From Endotrypanum monterogeii (lineage: Eukaryota; Euglenozoa; Kinetoplastea; Trypanosomatida; Trypanosomatidae): DNA of 64,000 nucleotides. Shown in pieces: positions 9,743-19,734 of the stretch; positions within the stretch are counted from its first letter, which is position 1, and every line of letters starts with the position of its first letter. The notes beneath the pieces are model-generated. The model was not told where the DNA came from and did no database searches. It saw only the letters and a program-made list of their open reading frames with translations. The stretch spans positions 67,603 through 131,602 of the forward strand of contig CM007326.1 of NCBI GenBank assembly GCA_000333855.2, written 5' to 3'. Position numbers and translations under genes: made by a program.

Positions 9743-11189
9743 GACTGCAACTCCCTCAGCTGTGACGGGTGTAGATATATATATATATATATATATATAT
9801 GTGCGTGTAGTTGTGTGTGTGTGTGTTGTGTGCGATGCAATAATGGCTGCAAGATGGGGACAAGGCAGCGTGTTTTCGACATTAACCGGAGGGAGGGAAA
9901 TAGGGAAGGGAAAGAAGACCGATGGAAGAAATGCACCGTGCCAACATGAGCACAGACATGTATCAACCCTATAGATGTGCCCAGGAAGGACCATACATGC
10001 GCGCGGGTGGGTAGACATGCATGCATGCATGCGGTAGAAGCGATGGAATGGATGAGTCTAACCCTGACCGAAGTTAAGACCGCGCAACCATAAGATGCAA
10101 GACCCCCCCCGGGGGGGGGGGGGGAAGGGCGCGAGGACACGGGCGGCTGCGGTACATTCATGTGAAGGTGAAGAGGAGGGGAGGGCACACGCATCCTCAA
10201 AACGTTGACGTAGGCACCGTGAAATACAAAAACAGAATGCAAGAGATTAGAAAGAAAAGAGTCGATGACTGCAACAGCGAAGCGCATTCGCACATAACAT
10301 CACCTTTTTTTTGTTTGTTTGTTTTGGCCTGGTCGCACCTCCCCTTCTACGGTAAACATGACGAGTGACACGTTACCCCCCCCCCACCATACACACACAC
10401 ACACTTATAGAGAAAAACATTTTCGAGGGGGGACCTCAATCATGCATGAGTGATCCATTTCTAAAGTTTTTTTTTTCGCATATAATTAAGAGTTAAATAT
10501 TTCTTCATTTTTTCCTTCACCACCATTGCCCCTCATGCCGAGAGGTGCAGATAGCTCTCACTCTCTCGCGACCATCAAAAAAGCCGTACAAGGGGAAAAG
10601 TAAGACAATACACACACATCAAACACACCGCAACATGCACATCCATAGCTGATATAGTAAACAACATCTAAACACACACACACAACAAAAAAAAAAAAGA
10701 GGGTGGAGCACTGCGGGACACATAAACACCGCAAAAGAAAATAATAATAATAATAATAATAATAAAAGACGAGAAGGAAGATAAGATGAGGGGGGAGGCG
10801 TATCCCCACCCGTTAAAATTGTCACTGAAAATGGTTTGCCACGAGATGCAACAACAAAACGGAGGTGATGTGCTTGCACACGTGTCAGCGTGACTCACAG
10901 CTACCACCAGCAGGTAGATGACGGGGGTAGGCGGGTCGGCGCGATTATGCGGGAAAGGGATATGTTTTGCAGATAGCAGCAGCGTCGCTCGGCATTTTGT
11001 GGTTGTTTGTTGGCGAGTTTGCCTCGGTGTGCTCCTTCCACACCACATCAACAGCCGCTGCTGCTGCTGCTGCTGCCGACTTCGTTCTTCTCTTTTCAAT
11101 GGGCTGCGCAGCCTCCTCCTCGGTGCGTCATGAACTGACCCACAACCCTGAATAATATTAAGAAAGTGGATGTGGTTGTGATCCGGAAG

Positions 11190-11220
<31 letters not shown>

Positions 11221-11477
11221 CACATCACAATGTAAACAACACAGCATCGCCCCACCACGAGAAAGGGGTGGCAAAAGGAAACGAGAGATTTCAAGAATAG
11301 AAAAATGGGGAACAAAGGAAAAAAAAAACGGGGCGGGGCGGGGAGAGGAGATGAAATATATCCTCGAAGAGGCAGACACGTCACACATCACACCAGTTCC
11401 AGGCGCACACACACGCAGAGCGAGTATCCTACGTGCATCGCTGGATGCATATTTTCCCTACTCGTTATTGACAGTCT
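9743..11477. other. Intergenic, 1.7 kb, repeat-rich
   Basis: No gene seen. Contains (TA)n at 9775-9800, an ATGC tetranucleotide run at about 10018-10031, a C8G14 palindromic homopolymer junction at about 10103-10124, (AAT)n at 10740-10766, (GCT)n near 11057-11074 and (CA)n at about 11192-11219. Much of the right half is probably the 3' UTR of XRNA. Confidence 0.7.
10103..10124. repeat. Poly-C/poly-G palindromic junction
   Basis: C8 followed directly by G14. Such a junction can fold back on itself as DNA or RNA, and it is also a common place for sequencing error. Confidence 0.8.
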
Positions 11478-14400
11478 TTACGATGGACTTCGCCGCGACT
11501 CTTCAGCGTCACACTCCGCAGCAGCTTTTCTCACTGCATCTGCAGTGAAGGTTTCCAGCCAGTTTCGGAACACCGACCCCGTGTTCGTGTACTTGATCCT
11601 GAGTCGACCACTGACAAAGTCGTCTGGGATGACGTATGCCTCGCGTGACCTCCGGCTGTCGCGGGAAGGAGGGACTGTCGCCTTGGAGTCTTTGTTAAGA
11701 TCTGGCGAAGTCGTCGCTGCCATCTCCACCGTAGTTGGCGCAGTTGCTGGGGGCGCTGCAGGCGATGCCGGATGCTGATGCTGGTGCTGGTGCTGCTTCG
11801 CCGATTTAGGGGCCGGAATGATGATGCTGCTGGCAGTCGCTGCCGTTGCTGCTGCAGATGTTACCGTGACTGGAGGCTGACTAAACGGTGAAGCTACAGT
11901 GGCGGGTGAGCGCTGGGACGTGGAGCCTGGCAGGTGCTTGGCCAGATCCTGAAGGCTGATCCCGCTGCTTCCCGGTAGTGCTGTTATCTTGAGACTTGCG
12001 GGGCTGCTACGGATCTCTCGGATGGTGGCAACGGTAACCGAAGAGGAATTGGTGGACAGGTGCGCGGTGGCAGAGGCAGGGGTAGTGCGCTTGCCCGAAA
12101 CCGTTGACGGTGGTGCTTGCTCAATGGCAACGGCACTGCGCAACGCATCCACAACAGTGGGAGTGTCGCCAACGGCCATGTTGCGGCCTACACCCCCATC
12201 ATTCGATGCGACACGAGCTGCTGAAGACGCGGGACTCTGAAGCGCTACCGGTAGCGATGACGGGGATGCCGAGGCGTGGCCCGTGGGGTCTACGTGTATG
12301 CCGTTTGCCTGAAGGAGGAATTCAAGTTCCCGCAGCTTTGCGGACCCGCTCGTAGAGGCAGATGAGCTTGTTTGGGTGTTCAGGGGCTGATGTTGCTGCG
12401 GTTGCGGTTGTTGCAGCTCTTCGGACTGTTGCGACTGCTTCGGCCGCTGCTGCGCATCCGAGGACTTGAGCACGAGCAGCGCTGAGAGTTTCGTGATAGC
12501 CGCACGATTATCCTTGAGGCGGCCATCCAGTCGTGTACCCCCTGTGAAAGGGGTATCGTACACCACCTCAGCCTCCCTGCAGCTCGCTAGCAAGCGCACG
12601 ATCGTACCGTGTGCTCCAAAAGGAACTGTTCCTGTGGCGCGGCAATTCACGACGCGCGATCCGAGGTAGAAAGTCTGACCCTGCGGCAGAGGCAGCGGAA
12701 CGAGATGACCGCCGCTGCTGCGAGTGACAGGGAAATACAGTTGATTTCGATTTACCGCCCTCATAGACACCACCTTGAAACTGCGATCATGTTGCCTCTG
12801 CAACGCCTCCTCGAGCTGCTCGAGCAGATGCTGCGGAAAGGCCTCCTCTGTGGCGGTTATCATAGGAACCTCACGCAGCCCCGTGTCGTCTAGAAACGCC
12901 TCGATCTCCGCCAAAAGATCGTCAGCGTCCCTGTCGCTCCATTCACCCGTCATGAAATTCTGCGGCTCGATGCTGGTTGAGTTCACGCCACCTGCCTCGA
13001 TATACCGAATGAGTGGACGGAACCGCTTCACATAACGTTGGATCAGATCCTGTGCGTCGAGGGAGAAGTACCACGTGCCGCTTCCAGTACGGCCGCTGCT
13101 CGAGTCGCCAGTTAACTCGCCCTTCTCCGCCTTCTCCAGATGATAGCCGATGTCCTCTGTGTCTTTCTCCATGCGGGCAAACACGTCTTTGTTTCCCATG
13201 TACCACGGGTTAAGACTATGCTGGATCAGCTTCGCATACCCGACCTTGGCGATGCACCGACCCGTAAACTTCAAACCAAGTCCCAGCTCACGCGAGCCAA
13301 ACTGCGGGGACGTGACGAGAGAGCTGCAGATGGTCGTGAGGGTGCGCGGTAGAATGTCAAGTCGAACCGCCACCTGCGATAGTGACGTCCAGTTGCGCTG
13401 CGCTGAGAAGCTCAGCAGCTCCGACGGCAACCAGAGAGGCTCCTGATACACCTTCAGGTGCACCATTAGCTCTGTGCTCTGCCGCGTCGTCGCGTCATGC
13501 TGACCGGCCGTCACCACAGCACCACAGCTGCCATAGACGTCTATGGGCGACTTTGACTTGGGCTGAGGACCGATGTAAACGCAGCGAGCACCGAAGGCGC
13601 TGTCGAGCTCGCTACGGTCCCGCTCAGTGTAGCGGCTATCCACCCTCATGTCGACGCTGTCCAACGTACAGAGCAGCTGAAGAGGGTAGCACGTTACAGT
13701 AGCCGCGAAATGTCGCTCAATGCGGCCTTTGCGCGTTACCGTCATCCCATTGAAGCGGTGCACATACACGAGCACGTCAACCTGCTCAACAGATATGCCC
13801 AGCTGCGACTTCATGAAGCGCGCATGAGCGTCTGCCTCCTTCATAAAGGCGGTCGACTCATCGCGGTTATTCTGCTGTTCAGACACACCGCTGAATACAC
13901 CCTCGGGGGTGTATGAAGCTCGGAAGTACCTGTGGGCATCCTTCACGGTGGCGACGCGAGCGCGCTTATAATGCGGAAAGCCCACTAGCACTTCCTTCCC
14001 GACTAGCGTGACTGCCTGGCTGGCCGCTTTGATATTTGAGAATTCGCGCAGCTGGAGAAGAAGGCTGTCGTTCCGCGTGGGACGACCAAAGATTGACACC
14101 ACGCCAGACTCGAAAATCGGCTGGATGAGATCGATCTTTGACTGAAGAGTGCTGAACCCCTCGAGCAGCCTCGTGTTGATGCACACCCCAGGGGATAGCT
14201 TCGGGACGAACCTGTCGATGGAGGGGAACGAGTACGTCTCACGCTTCACGAGGACCTTGCGCAGAGAGCCAAACATCTCATCCCCGAGGTCGTAGGGCGT
14301 CATGCGTTCGTCATATATAAATCGAAGCGGTGGACCGTTGACGTTGTTTGAGGCGTCCTCTGGATCGACATTTTTTTGTACCGACTCATAGGCGGCCAGC

Positions 14401-16058
14401 AGCGTGTGCTCGTCGATAAATGGGATGAGGACAATACCCTCCCAGGGCGCCCGCGCGCCTTCTCGATCAATGACAATGTGCTCTGGCAAGTACTTGGAGA
14501 GTGGGCTGTTTGGGCTGCGCAGCAGGGGCCAGTAGGCCTTGGGCATCGACAGGTACGACATGGGCGGTAGCACCGCCAGTAGCTGTTGGTGGGGTAGGAA
14601 GGGCTTGCCGAGATCGAAGGATACGTGCGCAGCGATAGCCGGCAGGTTCACCATGTCGCTTGCCATGGGAGCGTAGTAGTGTGGGAAGAACCACTTCCAC
14701 GAGGGCACACCTTGATAATAGTAGTGCATCACCCACATGAGCCCCTCCACGTAATGCAGCCGTAGCTGGCGCATATTCTCCCCGTTCGGGTCCCATCCGT
14801 CATCGAAGCCGTGCTTCTCGCCGTAGTAGCGCTGCTTGAACTCGAGAATAGATGTGATAGGCATCGCAGGGGCGGTGTTGGCCTCATGACCGGGGTTGCG
14901 GCGGGCACGGTTTTTCTGAAACTCCGCCTCCTCCTGCTGACGGCGGCGCAAGGTCTCGAACTCGAGCTTGCCGAGCTCGTTCAGCCACACTTCGGCGTTG
15001 CGCCAGTCGATCTCACCCTTGTTGGTCAGATACCTCCCCTTACTGAGCAGGTTGTCTACGTACAGGTGAAGGATCACTGGCACGCTGCCATCGTTGATGC
15101 CAATAGTCGGCAACGTAGGCAGAAAGTCGTTACCGATGAAGAAACACATAAACACGAAGTCATCTACGACGCGCTCAAAGTCAAAATTCGCACCAGCACC
15201 CTTCACCTTTTGCATGCAGTTCTTCACCTCCAGTTGGAGGTAATCGCGGAAGACGTTGATGTGCAGAAGCACAAACTCATCCGCCTTGTGGTAAGCCTTG
15301 TCCTTGACAAGACCCTTGGCCTCATCCTCCTCTTGCCGCTCCCTCTCTTTCCGCGACCCAGGCCCGAACGTGACGACCTCGCGCAGCAGCACGAAGTGAG
15401 GCTCATGTGTAGCGAGCGCCAACATCACAAGATCGGCATCCAGGCCATACATGCAATGGGTCTCGTTGGGGTCGTAGTCAGGCTGCATCTTGCGCCGACG
15501 GATAAAGTCCACTATCTTATGCTCACCCTCACCAGGGCAATCGTGACCGGAAAAGATGACCTGACACCCCTGCCACGCCGGATCCGTTGACAACTTCATG
15601 GTGATGAAGTACTGGAACTCTTTGCTCACGCGCACCATGAACGGAGTACCAGGGGTGATGCAGTTGCTGTCAAACACATCCTTCTCCTCCGGGACCTCCT
15701 CGCCCATCGCTAGTGCCTCCTCACGCGCGACCATCATCTCGTAGCCAGCCCGATAACGGCGTTGGCGCTGTTGGTTCATCTTCGCACGCGGTGCAACGCC
15801 ATCGACGGCAAGTAGGAAATATTTGCGGGGCTGAATAGCACTGAAGAGCTTTTCGAGATAAATAAACATTGCCTGTATCATCTCCTTCTCTGTTGGGCTG
15901 CGCCGGGTCGCGTCAACATCGTTTGGATGCGTGCAGTTGTGGATGATACCGTTTATGTCGAGATAAAGGTTGTCTACCGGGGGCGGTGAGTCTTTGAAGG
16001 GTGTGATGACGGAGGGAAAGCGCTCCGCCACCCAGCGGAAAAATTTGGGAACGCCCAT
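11478..16058 (-). CDS. XRNA: 5'-3' exoribonuclease XRNA (XRN1 family)
   Basis: 1526 aa, ATG start (MGVPKFFRWVAERFP, the canonical XRN N-terminus). The family removes 5'-monophosphorylated RNA processively and is the main cytoplasmic 5'-3' mRNA decay nuclease; in trypanosomes XRNA acts on decapped mRNA. All catalytic positions are visible: D34 (LYLDINGIIH), D86 (AVDGVAPRAKMNQQ), the basic/Gln cluster K93-Q97-R100-R101, E177 and E179 (CPGEGEHK), D207 and D209 (YGLDADLVML), and a late Asp in FFIGNDFLPTLP. The XRN1-type middle domains follow. From about residue 1190 the tail is low-complexity, Gln/Ser/Pro-rich with a His-Gln repeat near 1430, resembling the disordered tails that recruit decay factors. 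There is no frameshift or missing residue. It is the longest gene in the window. Confidence 0.96.
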   Translation of the reverse strand: MGVPKFFRWVAERFPSVITPFKDSPPPVDNLYLDINGIIHNCTHPNDVDATRRSPTEKEMIQAMFIYLEKLFSAIQPRKYFLLAVDGVAPRAKMNQQRQRRYRAGYEMMVAREEALAMGEEVPEEKDVFDSNCITPGTPFMVRVSKEFQYFITMKLSTDPAWQGCQVIFSGHDCPGEGEHKIVDFIRRRKMQPDYDPNETHCMYGLDADLVMLALATHEPHFVLLREVVTFGPGSRKERERQEEDEAKGLVKDKAYHKADEFVLLHINVFRDYLQLEVKNCMQKVKGAGANFDFERVVDDFVFMCFFIGNDFLPTLPTIGINDGSVPVILHLYVDNLLSKGRYLTNKGEIDWRNAEVWLNELGKLEFETLRRRQQEEAEFQKNRARRNPGHEANTAPAMPITSILEFKQRYYGEKHGFDDGWDPNGENMRQLRLHYVEGLMWVMHYYYQGVPSWKWFFPHYYAPMASDMVNLPAIAAHVSFDLGKPFLPHQQLLAVLPPMSYLSMPKAYWPLLRSPNSPLSKYLPEHIVIDREGARAPWEGIVLIPFIDEHTLLAAYESVQKNVDPEDASNNVNGPPLRFIYDERMTPYDLGDEMFGSLRKVLVKRETYSFPSIDRFVPKLSPGVCINTRLLEGFSTLQSKIDLIQPIFESGVVSIFGRPTRNDSLLLQLREFSNIKAASQAVTLVGKEVLVGFPHYKRARVATVKDAHRYFRASYTPEGVFSGVSEQQNNRDESTAFMKEADAHARFMKSQLGISVEQVDVLVYVHRFNGMTVTRKGRIERHFAATVTCYPLQLLCTLDSVDMRVDSRYTERDRSELDSAFGARCVYIGPQPKSKSPIDVYGSCGAVVTAGQHDATTRQSTELMVHLKVYQEPLWLPSELLSFSAQRNWTSLSQVAVRLDILPRTLTTICSSLVTSPQFGSRELGLGLKFTGRCIAKVGYAKLIQHSLNPWYMGNKDVFARMEKDTEDIGYHLEKAEKGELTGDSSSGRTGSGTWYFSLDAQDLIQRYVKRFRPLIRYIEAGGVNSTSIEPQNFMTGEWSDRDADDLLAEIEAFLDDTGLREVPMITATEEAFPQHLLEQLEEALQRQHDRSFKVVSMRAVNRNQLYFPVTRSSGGHLVPLPLPQGQTFYLGSRVVNCRATGTVPFGAHGTIVRLLASCREAEVVYDTPFTGGTRLDGRLKDNRAAITKLSALLVLKSSDAQQRPKQSQQSEELQQPQPQQHQPLNTQTSSSASTSGSAKLRELEFLLQANGIHVDPTGHASASPSSLPVALQSPASSAARVASNDGGVGRNMAVGDTPTVVDALRSAVAIEQAPPSTVSGKRTTPASATAHLSTNSSSVTVATIREIRSSPASLKITALPGSSGISLQDLAKHLPGSTSQRSPATVASPFSQPPVTVTSAAATAATASSIIIPAPKSAKQHQHQHQHPASPAAPPATAPTTVEMAATTSPDLNKDSKATVPPSRDSRRSREAYVIPDDFVSGRLRIKYTNTGSVFRNWLETFTADAVRKAAAECDAEESRRSPS

Positions 16059-16418
16059 GGAAGCACCGCCAGCGGCGTGAGCAAGAACAGGAAAAAAAAA
16101 AACACAAAAAAGGGTGCGTGTGTGTGTAGAGAGAAAGAGAGAGACGACAGTGGCCGTGCTACGGAAATATATCCAAGGGGGATCTCAGTAGGTTCAAAAG
16201 AATTCAGGCGATTATGTGACTGAGGGGGAAGGAGGAGGAGGAGGAGGAGGAGGGGCAGGGCGAAAAATCGAAAGCAACACAGATATGAAAGATGCACTTG
16301 CACTCGTAGATGTGTGTGTATGTCTGTGTGTGTGTGTGTGTCTGTGTACACAATTCGAGTCGTTTATTCTTCAGATATGTGGCGTGAGCAGAGTCGTTGT
16401 AACCGTTGCTGTTGCTGT

Positions 16419-16454
<36 letters not shown>

Positions 16455-17269
16455 GAAGGATGGGGAGGGGGGATAAACACCGACTCAGTACCTTTTTATA
16501 GTTGGATCGTGTACAGGGAGCGCGTCCAGCCAGGAAGCTGAACAGCCAACCGGAACAAATCAAAAACACAAGAACGTGTAAAGTAATATATTTACACACT
16601 GAGTAAAAAAAAAATGAGACAGAAAGAGAGGCAGCGAGAGAAAGGAAAAAGAACAGAACAAACCGAGTAGAAGTGGGGAGGAGGGCAGAGTGCAAAACTT
16701 TGCGTTGCGCCACGAACGCCGATGTCATCACTTTTGGGGAAATGAATCCTCCATAGGAGAGAAGAATCATTTTCGGCGGAGCACGTTGATGTTGCCATGG
16801 TTCGCCATCACCACTTCTCAATGAAAGAGACATGCATACGGGTGGGGAGATAAAAGGCGACAAAACCATCATCCTTTTTTTTATTATTTTCTAGCTGTAC
16901 ACACGCACAGACAGACAGACAAATATATATATATATATATATATATCCAAGCCCACACGTCCGTGCGTTAACATATACGTGTGTGTTGTTCTGATCAAGA
17001 GGAAGGGAGGATGAGAGTTGCGCCTGTCCCGCGATGCTCCCATCAGGAGGGAGGGGGGAGGGGGAGGGCGGACATCAGACCATTTGTCAAAATACATCCA
17101 AAGTCATACACACATACATGCACACACAAAAAAAAAAAAAATGCGTAAGAATGGGCACGCAACGGAAGTCCCAGAACAAGCTGTACATTGATCCCATAAC
17201 ATTCGAGGGTACATCTCTCTCTCGATCCTATTTTTTTATACAAATCCTCTCTCCGCTGCCTTGCCACTC

Positions 17270-17301
<32 letters not shown>

Positions 17302-17554
17302 TACCTGGGATTGTGTGATCGGCGGCGCGGTTGCCTTGGGGCACGATCTGGGAAAGTGCAAAAGGAAGAAGCGACAGATAGCGACATTTCTATCAGAGAG
17401 AGCAGATATGTCACGTGGCAACAATACACGGGAAGCGAAGAAAAAAAAAAAAAGGTGACGGCGCAGTGAAAAAAATATATATTCACAACAGAGACAACGG
17501 TGGAGAAGGAATAAACCCTCGGCACCGCCCTCCCACCCACTGACCCACCCTAAA

Positions 17555-17587
<33 letters not shown>

Positions 17588-17751
17588 CGAGAGCCCCTCA
17601 TCTAAAATAATAACATTATGGGTGTAAAGCTGAGACCCGCGCGCGACACAGGGAGACAGACACATATACATGCATACAAACAGACCCGGGTGTCACTTTG
17701 TCTCACCTTAGCATCCAATGAGCGAGCACGTTTGTCTATGCAAAGTTTTCC
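16059..17751. other. Intergenic, 1.7 kb, repeat-rich
   Basis: No gene seen. Contains (GGA)n at about 16226-16254, a TG run near 16312-16345, (TA)n at 16422-16452 and 16923-16946, (CA)n at about 17271-17295 and 17557-17587, and several poly-A tracts. The sense strand directly upstream of XRNA is T/C-rich (a poly-T and CT-rich stretch at about 16088-16145), a good candidate acceptor region. Confidence 0.7.
16422..16452. repeat. (TA)n microsatellite
   Basis: Perfect alternating AT run about 365 bases upstream of XRNA. Confidence 0.95.
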
Positions 17752-18675
17752 TCAGCCGCTGGGGGCGACCGCGGCACCAGCAGACTCACTAGCCGCCAAA
17801 CCACTGCATTCAAATCGTGGCTTGCGAGCGTGGCGTCGGCCGACGACAGAGGAGTTCGACTTCAGCGTACCCATTGACGAATATTCTTTTGTTACGAGGC
17901 GGTTGCGGTGATCGACTGTCGAGCCCTGACACCCGAAGTCCATCGTGTAGTCGCCGACCTGAAACACTTCGTTGCAGTGGCAATGGCGGCTGGCGTGCGG
18001 GGCTCCTGTCGGCCATTCCTGGCGGAGATACGAGCGCGGACGGTAGTCGCAAATGCTGTGCATGAAGTTGCTCCGCACATCGCGCACGCCGTGAGGCGGG
18101 TCCTGTGGATTCAGCAGGAATGAGTTGTAACTGATAGGTGTGAAGTCATAGCCAGGCTGGCACAGCACCGGCGGGGGAGAATTCTTGTAGAGTTCCTGCG
18201 GTGCAAAGGTGCGGGGAATGGGCTTGCTGCTGAGGTGGTGACCACGCTCGTCCACCAGCGCCCGAAGACGAGGCAGTTGCTGGGCACGGCGCGTGGTTGC
18301 CAGCGACCGTGTCTCTGCCTTGAACACATCATTCGGGCCATACGAAGAGGTGCTCTGGAAGGAGTCCACGACAGAGGGTGCCGCCCGCTCGAACTGTTCG
18401 TAGCGGCCATCGGAAAAGTTAAGGCGAATTTTTACTGGGCCCCATGGTTTGGCGTTGGCCGCCTGCACCTTCAGCACGGCATCTCTGTAGCTGCACCCCG
18501 CTGGCAGACTGAACGTCTTCCAGGTGGCCAGTGGGTGCGTAGCGAGGCCACCGTTGTAGTTCACGTCATCGGGGTTGTAACCCTTCCGGCGCATGGTGGC
18601 CTTACTTGGCAGACTCAACACCGCGTAGCTGGTCACCACGGCGGGGTTGCTCGGCTCCTTGTAGGACGAGTCCAT
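17752..18675 (-). CDS. Uncharacterised conserved-looking protein
   Basis: 307 aa from the ATG at 18673-18675 (MDSSYKEPSNPAVV). The in-frame sequence further upstream begins without ATG and crosses a poly-A tract, so I excluded it. I do not recognise the family. The first 130 residues look folded, with a strand/turn pattern (WKTFSLPAGCSYRDAVL, then VKIRLNFSDGRYEQF). The rest is rich in Pro, Tyr, Ser, His and aromatic short motifs (YDFTPISYNSFLLNPQDPPHG, cut here) with few long helices, the style of extended axonemal or microtubule-associated proteins. That comparison is only impressionistic. No signal peptide, membrane segment or catalytic motif is visible. Confidence 0.7.
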   Translation of the reverse strand: MDSSYKEPSNPAVVTSYAVLSLPSKATMRRKGYNPDDVNYNGGLATHPLATWKTFSLPAGCSYRDAVLKVQAANAKPWGPVKIRLNFSDGRYEQFERAAPSVVDSFQSTSSYGPNDVFKAETRSLATTRRAQQLPRLRALVDERGHHLSSKPIPRTFAPQELYKNSPPPVLCQPGYDFTPISYNSFLLNPQDPPHGVRDVRSNFMHSICDYRPRSYLRQEWPTGAPHASRHCHCNEVFQVGDYTMDFGCQGSTVDHRNRLVTKEYSSMGTLKSNSSVVGRRHARKPRFECSGLAASESAGAAVAPSG

Positions 18676-18734
18676 GTCTGGAGAGACAAAAAAAAAAAAA
18701 AGGGAGGGACGGGGTGAGTTGATGGGCACGCGCA

Positions 18735-18737
18735 GCT

Positions 18738-18785
<48 letters not shown>

Positions 18786-19171
18786 AAGAAAGAGGAAGAG
18801 ATCGTGAGCAATACGCAGTGATATACCCTAAAACGACAAGTGGCACAAGAATGAAGAAGAAGGGAGCTCTTATACAGGCATCTATACGCATATATATGTA
18901 TATATATGTGTATGTATGTATATATGTATGTATGAAAGAGGAAGCAAAGTAGGAAGAGACGCAAATGGATCATGAAAAAAAAAAAAAAAGATGGGTAGAA
19001 GCGTACCACTAACGTGCAGGCATGTGTATGTAGGGAGGGGTGGGGGTAGACTCCTCCGATCCCCTGCCGACTATAAAAATTCACTCTTCCCATGGAGTAT
19101 ACAGGAAACTGTTGTTGTTATTGTTTTTGTTGTTGTTGCTGTTGCCCATGTCGGTGAGGGTGCAGTATAGA
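18735..19171 (+). repeat. Direct duplicate, copy 1 (left of gap)
   Basis: Begins with a long TG run (18740-18781), includes TATG-rich and poly-A stretches and a GTT-rich run, and ends in GCAGTATAGA immediately before the Ns. Nearly identical to 19268-19702. Confidence 0.95.
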
Positions 19172-19181
19172 NNNNNNNNNN
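19172..19181. other. Assembly gap (10 N)
   Basis: Ten undetermined bases joining two contigs whose ends share the same sequence. Confidence 0.99.
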
Positions 19182-19267
19182 CGGTAGGAAGGACGAAAAA
19201 AAAAAAAACGGGAAAAAAAGGGGAAAACGGGGGTAACGGGTAGGTTGGTAGTGGTCGACGACGCGAC

Positions 19268-19270
19268 GCT

Positions 19271-19318
<48 letters not shown>

Positions 19319-19702
19319 AGGAAAGAGGAAGAGATCGTGAGCAATACGCAGTGATATACCCTAAAACGACAAGTGGCACAAGAATGAAGAAGAAGGGAGC
19401 TCTTATACAGGCATCTATACGCATATATATGTATATATATGTGTATGTATGTATATATGTATGTATGAAAGAGGAAGCAAAGTAGGAAGAGACGCAAATG
19501 GATCATGAAAAAAAAAAAAAGATGGGTAGAAGCGTACCACTAACGTGCAGGCATGTGTATGTAGGGAGGGGTGGGGGTAGACTCCTCCGATCCCCTGCCG
19601 ACTATAAAAATTCACTCTTCCCATGGAGTATACAGGAAACTGTTGTTGTTATTGTTTTTGTTGTTGTTGCTGTTGCCCATGTCGGTGAGGGTGCAGTATA
19701 GA
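19268..19702 (+). repeat. Direct duplicate, copy 2 (right of gap)
   Basis: Same order of TG run (19273-19316), TATG-rich, poly-A and GTT-rich parts as copy 1. It differs by poly-A length and a few bases at the TG-run border, then continues into unique sequence before the next gene. Confidence 0.95.
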
Positions 19703-19734
19703 AAAAGGTGTAGACGGCCCCACCCCCGCCGTCT

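Larger units (their letters stand above)
18676..19734. other. Intergenic containing an assembly gap and duplicated flanks
   Basis: No gene seen. The region carries the 10-N gap and two near-identical 0.44 kb copies (listed separately). Sequence right after the gap (about 19182-19267) is a poor, homopolymer-rich version of the stretch at about 18680-18735, as expected for a low-quality contig end. The true intergenic distance is probably about 0.5 kb. Confidence 0.8.

Noticed and set aside
14811..15590. 259-residue plus-strand open frame inside XRNA
   Set aside because: Antisense to conserved catalytic sequence of XRNA, and GC-rich genes produce such shadow frames. Opposite to the direction of the whole unit.
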